The translations under genes and the position numbers were made by a program. Below are positions 15,834 to 26,546 of a DNA stretch of 64,000 nt, piece after piece. The stretch comes from Streptomyces albofaciens JCM 4342 (GTDB taxonomy: Bacteria > Actinomycetota > Actinomycetes > Streptomycetales > Streptomycetaceae), in assembly GCF_008634025.1 (NCBI RefSeq), contig NZ_PDCM01000001.1:2291501-2355500 (forward strand), given 5' to 3'. Each line of letters starts with the position of its first letter. The first letter of the stretch is position 1. The notes under the pieces are model-generated. The model did not search any database. It was not told the DNA's origin and saw only the letters and a program-made list of their open reading frames with translations.

Positions 15834-17617
15834 CCGCCCGCAGGCCCCCGGGAGGGGCCGCGCCGACCCGGGGCCGGGAGTGGCTGACCGCCGCGTACAC
15901 CCGGCTGCGCGGGCTGCGCACCCGCCTCGTCGTCGGCTTCCTCGTCGTCTCCGCGCTCAGCGCGCTGATCACCGCCGCGCTCACTTTCCGGCAGGCCCGT
16001 ACGGCGATACTGGCCCGCACCCAGAACACCGCCGTGCGCGACCTGCGCGACCAGATGCAGTCCCTCGGCCCCGACCTGCCGTTCCCGCCCCGGCGGGAGG
16101 ACCTGCAGAACCTCGTCGTCCAGCTCGACCGGGCGGGCGGCTCCCGCAACTGGCGCACGTACGCGCAGTACGAGGACGGGCCGGTGGTGCCGGGGCCGTG
16201 GGGCGGGGGCGTCGGTTCCTCGGCGGGTGGTGCGGGTGGGACGGGTGGTGCGGCCAAGGGCGGGGCTGCGGTCACCGACGGTCTGCGCAAGGCCGTACGC
16301 GAGCAGCACGCGCCGATCTTCCAGCGGGTGGACCGGGACGGGCAGCCCTGGCTGGCGATCGGCATGCCGGTGGACTTCACGGACACGGACGCGGGCGGGG
16401 GCGGGAACGGAACGGGCCGTACGGGCCCCGACGCAACCCCCTCGGCCACTCCCCAGCGGGGCAAGCCCTCCGGCCTCATCGTCTACGCCGAATTCGCCCT
16501 GGCCGACGAGAAGGCCGACATCTCCGCCCTGGTGACCGCCGCCCAGGCGGGCGCGCTGCCGGCGCTCGCGCTGGCCGTCGTTCCCGCGCTGTTCGCCGCC
16601 CGCCGTGTGCTGCGGCCGGTCCGCCGCCTGCGGGCGGCGGCCGAACGCATCACCTCCGGCGAACTGGACACCCGGCTCCCGGTGACCGGCCGCGACGAAC
16701 TCGCCGACCTGACCGTCACGTTCAACGAAATGGCCCGCGCCCTGGAGAAGGACGACGCAGAACTGCGCCGTATGGAGGCCAACGCCCGGCGCTTCGCCGC
16801 CGACGTCTCGCACGAGCTGCGCACCCCGCTGGCGGCCATGTCCGCCGTGACCGAAGTCCTCGACGAGGACGCCGCCCGGCTGGACCCCGACACCGCCGAC
16901 GCCGTACGCCTCATCAGCGACGAGACCACCAAGCTCGCCCGGATGGTGGAGGACCTGATAGAGGTCTCGCGCTTCGACGCGGGCGCCGCCGACCTGCACC
17001 TCGACGAGATCGACGTCGCCGTGGCGCTCCGCAAGACGCTCCAGCTGCGCGGCTGGCAGGACCAGGTCGAGACCGACCTGCCCGAGGGCCTGCGGGCCCG
17101 CTTCGACCCGCGCCGTATCGACGTGGTGGTGGCCAACCTGGTCGGCAACGCGCTGCGGCACGGCGGTACGCCGGTACGGCTGACCGCGTACGAAACGTCG
17201 GGACGCCTGCGTATCGACGTGGCCGACCAGGGCCCCGGCATCGACCCACAAGCTCTTCCCCACGTCTTCGACCGCTTCTACAAAGCCGACGCCGCCCGCG
17301 CCCGCTCCAGCGGCAGTGGCCTCGGCCTGGCCATCGCGATGGAGAACGTACGGCTGCACGGAGGCACCCTGCGCGCGGCCAACGGGCCGGACGGAGGAGC
17401 GGTGTTCACGGTGGAGGTGCCGGTGGATCCGTTGGGTGGGGCGGGGGTGGGGGCGGGGCCGGAGCCGGGCGGTGAGGGGCCGGACGTCACCGCTCCTGTA
17501 TCCGGGGCCGGGGACACCGGAACAGGGGACACCGGAGCAGGGGACACCGGAGCAGGGGACACCGGAGCAGGGGACACCGGAACCGAGGACGCCAAGAACG
17601 AGGAGGGCCGCCCATGA
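15830..17617 (+). CDS. EnvZ/MtrB-type sensor histidine kinase with a repeat tail
   Basis: 595 residues from GTG. Membrane helix 1 spans about 33-52, an extracytoplasmic domain about 53-232 (with a Gly/Thr-rich insertion at 124-148), helix 2 about 234-256, then HAMP and a dimerisation domain with H328 in FAADVSHELRTPL. The ATPase domain has NLVGNALRHGG, the G1 box DQGPGID and SGSGLGLAIA. The last 40 residues are GDTGA repeats encoded by five 15-bp tandem units and are probably disordered. It overlaps both neighbours by 4 bp, forming an RR-HK-lipoprotein operon. Confidence 0.9.
   Translation: MTARRPPGGAAPTRGREWLTAAYTRLRGLRTRLVVGFLVVSALSALITAALTFRQARTAILARTQNTAVRDLRDQMQSLGPDLPFPPRREDLQNLVVQLDRAGGSRNWRTYAQYEDGPVVPGPWGGGVGSSAGGAGGTGGAAKGGAAVTDGLRKAVREQHAPIFQRVDRDGQPWLAIGMPVDFTDTDAGGGGNGTGRTGPDATPSATPQRGKPSGLIVYAEFALADEKADISALVTAAQAGALPALALAVVPALFAARRVLRPVRRLRAAAERITSGELDTRLPVTGRDELADLTVTFNEMARALEKDDAELRRMEANARRFAADVSHELRTPLAAMSAVTEVLDEDAARLDPDTADAVRLISDETTKLARMVEDLIEVSRFDAGAADLHLDEIDVAVALRKTLQLRGWQDQVETDLPEGLRARFDPRRIDVVVANLVGNALRHGGTPVRLTAYETSGRLRIDVADQGPGIDPQALPHVFDRFYKADAARARSSGSGLGLAIAMENVRLHGGTLRAANGPDGGAVFTVEVPVDPLGGAGVGAGPEPGGEGPDVTAPVSGAGDTGTGDTGAGDTGAGDTGAGDTGTEDAKNEEGRP
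17510..17584 (+). repeat. Five 15-bp tandem repeats in the kinase 3' end
   Basis: Units start at 17510, 17525, 17540, 17555 and 17570, each beginning GGGGACACCGGA; the middle three are identical. Translated as GDTGT/GDTGA. The unit length is a multiple of three, so copy-number change keeps the frame and the downstream lipoprotein coupling. Confidence 0.95.
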
Positions 17618-18216
17618 GAAGCCCTTTCCGGCTGCCACAGACCGCCTTCCTCTGCTTGGCCCTCCTCCTCACCGGCTGCGGCATCAGCCCCACCGGTTAC
17701 GTACAGGCGGGCGCCCCCGCGCAAGGCATCCCGCAGCCGGGCGCCGCCACGTACACCGCCCGCATCTTCTTCGTCTCGCCCCTCGGCATCCACGCGGCCG
17801 CCCGCCCGGCCGTCGGCCCGGTCGGACCGCAGGAAGCCCTGGACCTCCTGGTCAAGGGACCCACCGAGGCGGAGCGGGCGCGCGGGCTGGTCAGCCTGGT
17901 GCCGCCGATGCCGGGCCGGCTGACCGCCGTACCCGCGAACGGCGCGGTCAGCGTCCACCTGCCCGTGCCGGTGGCCAGGATGGAGGCGGCGGCCGTCCAC
18001 CAGATCGCGTGCACCGCCGCCAACGCCGCCATCCCGGGCGGGCGCCCGGCCACCGAGGTCGACGTGCGCATGTACGAGCCGGGGAGCGGGGGCGAGCCGT
18101 GGACGGTGCGCTGTTCGAGCAACGGCATCGCCTTCCCGGCCACCGGTCCGCAAGGCTCCCGGACCTCCGCTCCCACCCCCGCCCCGGACGGCTCCGGCAC
18201 CCCGCGAACGCGCTGA
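17614..18216 (+). CDS. Lipoprotein, third gene of the two-component operon
   Basis: 200 residues. The signal peptide ends in the lipobox LLTGC (Cys at about 22), predicting a lipid anchor on the outer membrane face. The body (ARIFFVSPLGIHAAARP ... ALDLLVKGPTEAERARGL) resembles the GerMN-type fold seen in LpqB-like proteins partnered with MtrAB-type kinases, but it is much shorter than LpqB. ATG overlaps the kinase stop (ATGA). Probably modulates the kinase from outside the membrane. The C-terminus is Pro/Ser/Thr-rich. Confidence 0.78.
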   Translation: MRSPFRLPQTAFLCLALLLTGCGISPTGYVQAGAPAQGIPQPGAATYTARIFFVSPLGIHAAARPAVGPVGPQEALDLLVKGPTEAERARGLVSLVPPMPGRLTAVPANGAVSVHLPVPVARMEAAAVHQIACTAANAAIPGGRPATEVDVRMYEPGSGGEPWTVRCSSNGIAFPATGPQGSRTSAPTPAPDGSGTPRTR

Positions 18217-18354
18217 CGCGAGCCGGTGCCCCACGGCTCCGGACGGCGCCCAAGCCCTCCCTGACCAGGGGGCTTTGTCAGTGGTCGGCACTAAAATCGG
18301 AGGCAGAAAGGAAGCAGTCCAGGGCTGCTTCCCCGCCGACCCAGGAGGTTGCCG

Positions 18355-18690
18355 ATGGCCGTAGCCGCACCGTCCAAGAACACCGCCGCGAACACCGCCG
18401 TCACGAAGAAGACCGCGTACGGGAAGACCGCCGCGCGCCGGGTGGTCCGTCACACGCCGATGGTCAAGAAGCCGCTGCCCGCCGGTCTCCCGCGCGAGTG
18501 GTACGAAGCCCACAACCGCCGTCTGAAGGCCATGCGCCTGGCGATAGCCCTGCTCGACGGTGGTGTCTACACCCCGGAGCGGGCCCGTAACCGCACCATC
18601 CGCACCACCGCGGCCCGTATCGGAGTGCACCCGCCCTCCAACACGACCTGCCGCATGGTCCGCTCCCTGATCACTGAGAACGCCCGCTGA
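18355..18690 (+). CDS. Small basic protein, function unknown
   Basis: 111 residues from ATG at 18355, with AGGAGG six bases upstream. The first 40 residues are rich in Lys, Thr and Ala. The rest contains EWYEAHNRRLKAMRLAIALLDGGVYTPERARNRTIR and ends with a possible helix-turn-helix-like stretch. The high Arg/Lys content would suit nucleic-acid binding. I do not recognise a family. It is convergent with geosmin synthase; the perfect hairpin at 18812 separates them. Confidence 0.6.
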   Translation: MAVAAPSKNTAANTAVTKKTAYGKTAARRVVRHTPMVKKPLPAGLPREWYEAHNRRLKAMRLAIALLDGGVYTPERARNRTIRTTAARIGVHPPSNTTCRMVRSLITENAR

Positions 18691-18811
18691 GCCGCCAGGC
18701 GCCGCGCCGCCGACTGCGCGCGAACACGAGCGACGACTCCAACCGACCCTGATCACACCACCTGACCTACTGGGCCTCCGCCGCCTCTGAGCGCGGCCGA
18801 CCGGCCCCGGC

Positions 18812-18842
18812 GGCCCCTCCCGGCCCTGACCCGGGAGGGGCC
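18812..18842. terminator. Bidirectional terminator hairpin
   Basis: Perfect 12-bp arms (18812-18823 and 18831-18842, GGCCCCTCCCGG) around a 7-nt loop, between convergent genes ending at 18690 and 18870. Confidence 0.8.
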
Positions 18843-18869
18843 ACACGTCATGCCCGGCAGGCCGCTCCG

Positions 18870-21224
<2,355 letters not shown>

Positions 21225-21306
21225 CTACCTACTGGGGGCGCTCCCCCGGACACCGCGCCCCCAGCGGCCGAGCACTACCCAGCCCGCCCGCGCGTTATCC
21301 CCCCTC

Positions 21307-21341
21307 TTGACACTTCGTATGAACGTGTGATTCGAGTTCAT
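21307..21341 (+). promoter_or_regulatory. Possible promoter/operator ahead of the small unknown gene
   Basis: TTGACA at 21307-21312, and an inverted repeat ATGAAC (21319-21324) / GTTCAT (21336-21341). The base composition is visibly lower in G+C than the surroundings. No good -10 hexamer at 17-18 bp, so the promoter call is weak. Confidence 0.3.
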
Positions 21342-21412
21342 GGGACGGTCGTGTCACCGCACGTCGCGGCCCGCCGAAAGCCGGCCAATGGCATGACTCA
21401 AGAGGGGGCACC

Positions 21413-21694
21413 GTGACGAGTTCGATGCCATGGAAAGAACGCCTGTCCGCCGGTACCGAGGCGGTGCAGGACGACGGCCCCGAAGTCATGCGAGCACAGC
21501 TCGACCGTCTCCTCCGCGAGATCGACCCGCCCTGCGCCGCGGAGCCGTACACGGAGACACCGCCAAGGACCTCCTGCGAAAGGCCCGCTCATTCTGGAGC
21601 CGCGCTCCACTCGGGACGGACAGCTGACCGCCGGCAAGGAGGGTGCCGGCAATGCGGAGCCTCGACAAGTCGGCGAGGGCCGCTGCCCCGGTAG
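21413..21694 (+). CDS. Small hypothetical gene, possibly frameshifted
   Basis: 93 codons from GTG at 21413 behind a strong AGAGGGGG site. The first 45 residues (SSMPWKERLSAGTEAVQDD ... LLREIDPPCAAEPY) look like real acidic/amphipathic coding sequence; after that the composition turns Ser/Arg/Cys-rich. The +2 frame instead reads DTAKDLLRKARSFWSRAPL and stops at 21627, which looks more protein-like. A frameshift near 21545-21560 would join them. Either a shorter intact protein has been broken or the ending is real; I cannot tell. No family recognised. Confidence 0.35.
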   Translation: MTSSMPWKERLSAGTEAVQDDGPEVMRAQLDRLLREIDPPCAAEPYTETPPRTSCERPAHSGAALHSGRTADRRQGGCRQCGASTSRRGPLPR

Positions 21695-21713
21695 GGGTAG
21701 CGGCCCTCGCCGA
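21670..21713. terminator. Strong bidirectional terminator downstream of glnA
   Basis: Perfect 15-bp arms 21670-21684 and 21699-21713 (TCGGCGAGGGCCGCT and its complement), with an inner CCCC/GGGG pairing in the loop. It serves both the small gene and glnA, which converge here. Confidence 0.9.
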
Positions 21714-21737
21714 TACTACTGACTTCGACTCAGTCTC

Positions 21738-23147
21738 TTAGATGTCGAAGTAAAGCTCGAACTCGTGCGGGTGCGGCCGCAGCTGGATCGGGGCGATTTC
21801 TGCGGTGCGCTTGTAGTCGATCCAGGTTTCGATGAGGTCGGCGGTGAAGACGCCGCCCTGCTGGAGGTACTCGTTGTCGGCCTCAAGCGCGTCGAGGACG
21901 GCGGGGAGGGAGGTGGGGACCTGGGCGACGTTGGCGTGCTCTTCGGGGGCGAGCTCGTAGAGGTCCTTGTCGATCGGCTCGGCGGGCTCGATCTTGTTCT
22001 TGACGCCGTCCAGGCCCGCGAGGAGGAGGGCGGAGAAGGCCAGGTACGGGTTGGAGGACGGGTCCGGGGCGCGGAACTCGACGCGCTTGGCCTTCGGGTT
22101 GGAGCCGGTGATCGGGATGCGCATCGCGGCGGAGCGGTTGCGCTGCGAGTAGACCAGGTTGACCGGGGCCTCGAAGCCGGGGACCAGGCGGTGGTAGGAG
22201 TTCACCGTCGGGTTGGTGAAGGCGAGCAGCGACGGGGCGTGCTTGAGGATGCCGCCGATGTAGTAGCGGGCGGTGTCCGAGAGGCCCGCGTAGCCCTGCT
22301 CGTCGTAGAAGAGGGGCTCGCCGCCGGACCACAGGGACTGGTGGACGTGCATGCCGGAGCCGTTGTCGCCGAAGATCGGCTTGGGCATGAAGGTCGCGGT
22401 CTTGCCGTTGCGCCAGGCGACGTTCTTGACGATGTACTTGAACAGCATCAGGTCGTCGGCGGCGGCGAGGAGCGTGTTGAACTTGTAGTTGATCTCCGCC
22501 TGGCCGGCCGTGCCGACCTCGTGGTGCTGGCGCTCGACCTTCAGGCCGGCGCGGTCGAGCTCCAGGGAGATCTCGGCGCGCAGGTCGGCGAAGTGGTCGA
22601 CCGGGGGAGCCGGGAAGTAGCCGCCCTTGTAGCGGACCTTGTAACCGCGGTTGTTCAGCTCGGAGCCGGTGTTCCAGGCGCCCGCCTCGGAGTCGATCTC
22701 GTAGACCGAGCGGTTGGCGGAGGTCTCGAAGCGGACCGAGTCGAAGACGTAGAACTCGGCCTCGGGGCCGAAGAACGCGGTGTCGGCGATGCCGGTGGAG
22801 GCGAGGTAGGCCTCGGCCTTCTTCGCCACGTTCCGCGGGTCACGGCTGTACTGCTCGCCGGTGATCGGGTCGTGGATGAAGAAGTTGATGTTGAGGGTCT
22901 TGTCGCGGCGGAACGGGTCCACGCGGGCGGTGGAGAGGTCGGCGCGCAGGGCCATGTCGGACTCGTGGATGGCCTGGAAACCGCGGATCGAGGAGCCGTC
23001 GAAGGCCAGCTCCTCGGTCGGGTCGAACGCCTCCGCGGGCACCGTGAAGTGCTGCATGACACCGGGCAGGTCGCAGAAGCGGACGTCGACCATCTTGACG
23101 TCCTCGTCCGCGATGAACTTCTTGGCCTCGTCGGCGTTCTGGAACAT
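21738..23147 (-). CDS. glnA: Glutamine synthetase, type I
   Basis: 469 residues, exactly the usual length of bacterial GSI-beta. [12 protein letters not shown] start with AGGAGG seven bases upstream. The beta-grasp N-domain is followed by catalytic motifs [33 protein letters not shown] and [10 protein letters not shown]. The adenylylation Tyr lies in [12 protein letters not shown], so GlnE control is expected. It condenses ammonia and glutamate with ATP hydrolysis, as a cytoplasmic dodecamer. A GlnR-type double box is found about 104-141 bp upstream of the start. A strong terminator follows. Confidence 0.98.
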   Translation of the reverse strand: MFQNADEAKKFIADEDVKMVDVRFCDLPGVMQHFTVPAEAFDPTEELAFDGSSIRGFQAIHESDMALRADLSTARVDPFRRDKTLNINFFIHDPITGEQYSRDPRNVAKKAEAYLASTGIADTAFFGPEAEFYVFDSVRFETSANRSVYEIDSEAGAWNTGSELNNRGYKVRYKGGYFPAPPVDHFADLRAEISLELDRAGLKVERQHHEVGTAGQAEINYKFNTLLAAADDLMLFKYIVKNVAWRNGKTATFMPKPIFGDNGSGMHVHQSLWSGGEPLFYDEQGYAGLSDTARYYIGGILKHAPSLLAFTNPTVNSYHRLVPGFEAPVNLVYSQRNRSAAMRIPITGSNPKAKRVEFRAPDPSSNPYLAFSALLLAGLDGVKNKIEPAEPIDKDLYELAPEEHANVAQVPTSLPAVLDALEADNEYLQQGGVFTADLIETWIDYKRTAEIAPIQLRPHPHEFELYFDI

Positions 23148-23250
23148 CCAACTCCTCCTAGCCCGGTCACCGACGGTCGGCGCACGCGGGATTGCTACTC
23201 GGAGCGCAGCCGTGTGCGGTGGCGCGCTTGCCCGACCATAGGCAGGCGGG

Positions 23251-23288
23251 ATTTCCCAAGCATGACCCATTTGTTTCGCCGAGGTTAA
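23251..23288 (-). promoter_or_regulatory. GlnR-type operator upstream of glnA
   Basis: Read on the minus strand the spacing is TTAAC-6-GAAAC-6-GTCAT-6-GAAAT, which is the a1-b1-a2-b2 layout of the actinobacterial GlnR box (gTnAC-n6-GaAAC, repeated). GlnR activates glnA under nitrogen limitation in Streptomyces, so this is probably the control site. Confidence 0.75.
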
Positions 23289-23487
23289 CCGCCGCGCGGC
23301 CTGTTTCCGGGGCGGAATTGATCATTCCGAGGGTGACCGGCGGGTGGCCCGCACGGAGGCGGGGGCGAGGGTGGACGGGTGGGGAGGGCCCGAACCGTAC
23401 GCGGGCGTCCGGTGGCGGAGCCGTCGCAGGCCGGTTACGGGGCGGGGTGCGACGGCCGTCACGGATGCCCCGCGGAGGGGGGAACGT

Positions 23488-23979
23488 ATGCGGTCGCAGT
23501 ACCGTGGACGGGTGGACAACAGGCAAGCAATCGGATCGTGGATCTCCGGGCCCCGCGCGGCAGCCGAGGACATGGGTGTCGAGTTCGGTTACCGCGGGCA
23601 GCGGCTCGGGCTGCCCGAGGAAGGGCCGGGCTCGCTCGCGCGCCCGGGCCGGCGCTTCGCCGCCCTCTTCATCGACTGGGCGCTGTGCATGCTCGTCGCG
23701 TACGGGCTGCTCAGCGACGGCCGGGCGAACGCGACGAGCAACTGGGCGCTGGCCGTCTTCGCGGTGCTGAGCGTGCTCACGGTCGGCACGGTGGGCTTCA
23801 CGCCGGGCAAGCGGCTCCTGGGCCTGCGGGTCGTCGCCGAGGACGGCGGACGGCTGTCGCTGCCGCGCGTCGTCCTGCGTACGGTCGCGCTGGTCGTGAT
23901 CATCCCCGCGGTGATCTGGGACCGCGACGGCCGCGGCCTCCACGACCGCCTGGCCCGCGCGGTGCAGGTGCGGATCTGA
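23488..23979 (+). CDS. RDD-family membrane protein
   Basis: 163 residues from ATG at 23488, which has GGAGGGGGG just upstream; GTG at 23512 (VDNRQAIGSW) is the alternative. The RDD signature is seen as RPGRRFAALFIDWALCMLV, then GFTPGKRLLGLRVV and ending GLHDRLARAVQVRI. Three hydrophobic segments. Divergent from glnA, in the position expected for this core block. RDD proteins have been linked to ion transport but the role here is unknown. Confidence 0.85.
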   Translation: MRSQYRGRVDNRQAIGSWISGPRAAAEDMGVEFGYRGQRLGLPEEGPGSLARPGRRFAALFIDWALCMLVAYGLLSDGRANATSNWALAVFAVLSVLTVGTVGFTPGKRLLGLRVVAEDGGRLSLPRVVLRTVALVVIIPAVIWDRDGRGLHDRLARAVQVRI

Positions 23980-24030
23980 GCCGACCGACGGCAGAGGGCG
24001 GCGGCCGTATCGCCGGGTCGGCCTCGGTTT

Positions 24031-24106
24031 CGTCGTGACGGCGCCGTATCGTCGTGACGGCACCGTATCGCCGTGACGGCACCGTATCGTCGGCACGGCT
24101 GCGTAT
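24031..24106 (+). repeat. Four 19-bp tandem repeats
   Basis: Units start at 24031, 24050, 24069 and 24088 with core CGTGACGGCACCGTAT. They lie 50 bp beyond the RDD gene stop. A second direct repeat of 20 bp (24112-24131 and 24133-24152, core ATCGTCCGTGCAAG) follows at once. Confidence 0.92.
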
Positions 24107-24194
24107 CGGCGGGATGGATCGTCCGTGCAAGGGGATGCATCGTCCGTGCAAGCCCGGACGGCTTCGTAACCCCAAAACGGCTACGAAACTACTG

Positions 24195-24227
24195 AGGGGC
24201 CCGGGACCACAAAGGTCCCGGGCCCCT
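24195..24227. terminator. Bidirectional terminator hairpin
   Basis: Perfect 14-bp arms 24195-24208 and 24214-24227 (AGGGGCCCGGGACC and complement), 5-nt loop, between convergent RDD and DUF4191 genes. Confidence 0.9.
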
Positions 24228-24272
24228 CCGCCGTTCCGGTGACGCGCTCCATCGCGTCCGCCGACGCGATGG

Positions 24273-24986
24273 TCAGCGCATCTTGCCGCCGCCGCCCTTG
24301 GGCATGCGCATGCCCTTCGGCATGGGGCCCTTGGGGACCGGCATGTTGCTCATCAGGTCCCCGAGGGCGCGCAGCCGGTCGTTGACCGCCGTCACCTGGG
24401 GGCCGGGCAGCGTGCGCGGCAGCTTGAGCAGGGTGGTGCGGATCTTCTTCAGCGGGATCTCGCCCTCGCCGTCACCGACCACGAAGTCGTGGACCGGGGC
24501 GTCCGCGACGATGCGGGCCATCCGCTTCTTCTCGGCGGCCAGCAGGCCGCGTACGCGGTTGGGGTTGCCCTCGCCGACGAGGACGATGCCCGCCTTGCCG
24601 ACGGCGCGGTGCACGACGTCCTGCTGGCGGTTCATCGCGACCGCCGGGGTGACGGTCCAGCCGCGGCCCACGTTGTCCAGTACGGCCGCGGCCGCGCCGG
24701 GCTGGCCCTCCATCTGTCCGAAGGCGGCCCGCTCGGCACGGCGGCCGAAGATGATCGCCATCGCGAGGAAGGCCAGGACGAATCCCAGGATGCCCAGGTA
24801 GACCGGGTGCCCGATCAGGAAGCCGAGGACGAGGAGAACGCCGAATACGACGATGCCCACGCCGGCGACGACGAGACCGACCTTGGGGTCGACCCGACGG
24901 GTCATCTTGTAGGTCTGGGCGATCTGCTTCAGTCGCCCGGGGTTCGCAGCGCCCTCAGCGCTGTCTGCTTTTGCCTTCCTCGCCAT
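24273..24986 (-). CDS. DUF4191 membrane protein
   Basis: 237 residues. A basic N-terminus (RLKQIAQTYKMTRRVDPKVG) precedes two adjacent membrane helices at about 36-80, then a soluble domain (GRGWTVTPAVAMNRQQDVVHRAVGKAGIVLVGEG) and a Met/Pro/Lys/Gly-rich tail. This is the actinobacterial DUF4191 family, regularly found next to lipA. Function unknown; a link to lipoate metabolism is only by neighbourhood. Confidence 0.88.
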   Translation of the reverse strand: MARKAKADSAEGAANPGRLKQIAQTYKMTRRVDPKVGLVVAGVGIVVFGVLLVLGFLIGHPVYLGILGFVLAFLAMAIIFGRRAERAAFGQMEGQPGAAAAVLDNVGRGWTVTPAVAMNRQQDVVHRAVGKAGIVLVGEGNPNRVRGLLAAEKKRMARIVADAPVHDFVVGDGEGEIPLKKIRTTLLKLPRTLPGPQVTAVNDRLRALGDLMSNMPVPKGPMPKGMRMPKGGGGKMR

Positions 24987-24996
24987 GGGGCGCAGT

Positions 24997-25215
24997 TTAC
25001 GTGGCGTTCGGGCCCTCGGTCGCCGCGGCCTCCAGTACGTGCAGGGCCTCCCGCCGGTCCCGGGCGCGACGGCGGTCCTCCAGCACCGACGTCCACGCGT
25101 TCCGGCGGGCTGTGCGCTGGCCGCCGCGCATCAGTACGGACTCGACTGCGCGCAGGGCGTCGGTGACCGACGGGATGGGGAGAGCGGCGGTGGCGCGAGC
25201 GGGCGCGGCCTGCAT
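24997..25215 (-). CDS. Small conserved hypothetical protein between DUF4191 and lipA genes
   Basis: 72 residues from ATG at 25215 (AAGGGG about nine bases upstream); a longer 88-residue version from 25263 lacks a ribosome binding site. MQAAPARATAALPIPSVTDALRAVESVLM begins a helical, Arg-rich protein with no known domain. It sits in the same place as a small ORF in the S. coelicolor block, as I recall, which supports it being real. The lipA terminator separates it from lipA. Confidence 0.6.
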   Translation of the reverse strand: MQAAPARATAALPIPSVTDALRAVESVLMRGGQRTARRNAWTSVLEDRRRARDRREALHVLEAAATEGPNAT

Positions 25216-25320
25216 GACGGTTTCCCCTTCTGGAGGAATAGTGGATGCGTTCTGTGAAACCATCGTTACGGATCGGTGTTACCAACTGATGACCCCGCGG
25301 TCAAACACCGATGAAACGTT

Positions 25321-25365
25321 GACGCGGCCCGCACCGCCCCTGCCTGGGGTGGTGCGGGCCGCGTC
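25321..25365. terminator. Terminator downstream of lipA
   Basis: Perfect 15-bp arms 25321-25335 and 25351-25365 (GACGCGGCCCGCACC and complement) with a 15-nt loop that can itself pair (CCCC/GGGG). Confidence 0.92.
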
Positions 25366-25439
25366 GTCGCAGCGTGTGCCGGGACTCACATTCCGACCCA
25401 GGGGTCAGCGGTGCCCCATACGGGATGCGCGTCGCCGGT

Positions 25440-26390
25440 TCAGACGGCCTGGGCCGACTCCTCGACCTGGCGGCGCTCGATCGCCTGCTGGTACAGGCGG
25501 CCGGCGCGGTAGGAGGAGCGGACCAGCGGGCCGGACATGACGCCGGCGTAGCCGATCTCCTCGGCCTCCTCCTTGAGCTCCACGAACTCGGCGGGCTTGA
25601 CCCAGCGCTCGATGGGGTGGTGGCGCACCGACGGGCGCAGGTACTGCGTGATGGTGATCAGCTCGCAGCCCGCGTCGTGCAGGTCCTGGAGCGCCTGGCT
25701 GATCTCCGCGCGCTCCTCGCCCATGCCCAGGATCAGGTTGGACTTGGTGACCAGGCCGGCCTCGCGGGCCTTGGTGATGACCTCCAGCGACCGCTCGTAG
25801 CGGAAGCCGGGGCGGATGCGCTTGAAGATGCGCGGCACCGTCTCGACGTTGTGCGCGAGCACCTCGGGGCGCGAGGAGAAGACCTCGGCGAGCTGCTCGG
25901 GGACCGCGTTGAAGTCGGGGATGAGCAGTTCGACGCCGGTGCCGGGCATCGCGGCGTGGATCTGGCGGACGGTCTCCGCGTACAGCCAGGCGCCGCCGTC
26001 CTCCAGGTCGTCACGGGCGACGCCGGTGATCGTGGCGTACTTCAGGCCCATGGTCTGTACGGACTCGGCCACCCGCCGCGGCTCGTCGCGGTCCAGTTCC
26101 TGCGGCTTGCCCGTGTCGATCTGGCAGAAGTCGCAGCGCCGGGTGCACTGGTCGCCGCCGATCAGGAAGGTGGCCTCGCGGTCCTCCCAGCATTCGTAGA
26201 TGTTGGGACAGCCCGCCTCCTGGCAGACCGTGTGCAGGCCTTCCTTCTTGACCAGGCCCTGCAGGTGGTTGTACTCGGGGCCCATTTTCGCCCGGGTCTT
26301 GATCCACTCGGGCTTGCGCTCGATGGGGGTCTGGCTGTTCCGGACCTCCAGGCGCAACATCTTGCGTCCGTCGGGTGCGACAGCGGACAC
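25440..26390 (-). CDS. lipA: Lipoyl synthase
   Basis: 316 residues from GTG at 26390. Two [4Fe-4S] cluster motifs are intact: the auxiliary [13 protein letters not shown] and the radical-[21 protein letters not shown] near the end supplies the RSSY serine. It inserts two sulfurs into octanoyl-lipoyl domains, here presumably those of SucB and the glycine cleavage protein. It follows lipB on the same strand after 156 bp with a GGGAG site. Confidence 0.97.
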   Translation of the reverse strand: MSAVAPDGRKMLRLEVRNSQTPIERKPEWIKTRAKMGPEYNHLQGLVKKEGLHTVCQEAGCPNIYECWEDREATFLIGGDQCTRRCDFCQIDTGKPQELDRDEPRRVAESVQTMGLKYATITGVARDDLEDGGAWLYAETVRQIHAAMPGTGVELLIPDFNAVPEQLAEVFSSRPEVLAHNVETVPRIFKRIRPGFRYERSLEVITKAREAGLVTKSNLILGMGEERAEISQALQDLHDAGCELITITQYLRPSVRHHPIERWVKPAEFVELKEEAEEIGYAGVMSGPLVRSSYRAGRLYQQAIERRQVEESAQAV

Positions 26391-26546
26391 GTCCGGCTCC
26401 CTACGACTTCGTTTCTTCGGCGTACACCAGGGTACGCCCGTCAATTCGCACGTCTTTACGTGCACGGCAACCCCGTATGGCAGGGGCGCATTCCTCGCGG
26501 TCGGTTCCGGCGGCCCTACGGGGGTGCCACCGGCCGGCGAACCGGG

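Noticed and set aside
21307..21341. ATGAAC...GTTCAT dyad as a LexA (SOS) box
   Set aside because: The GAAC/GTTC arms are 11 bp apart, whereas the actinobacterial LexA site needs a 4-bp gap.
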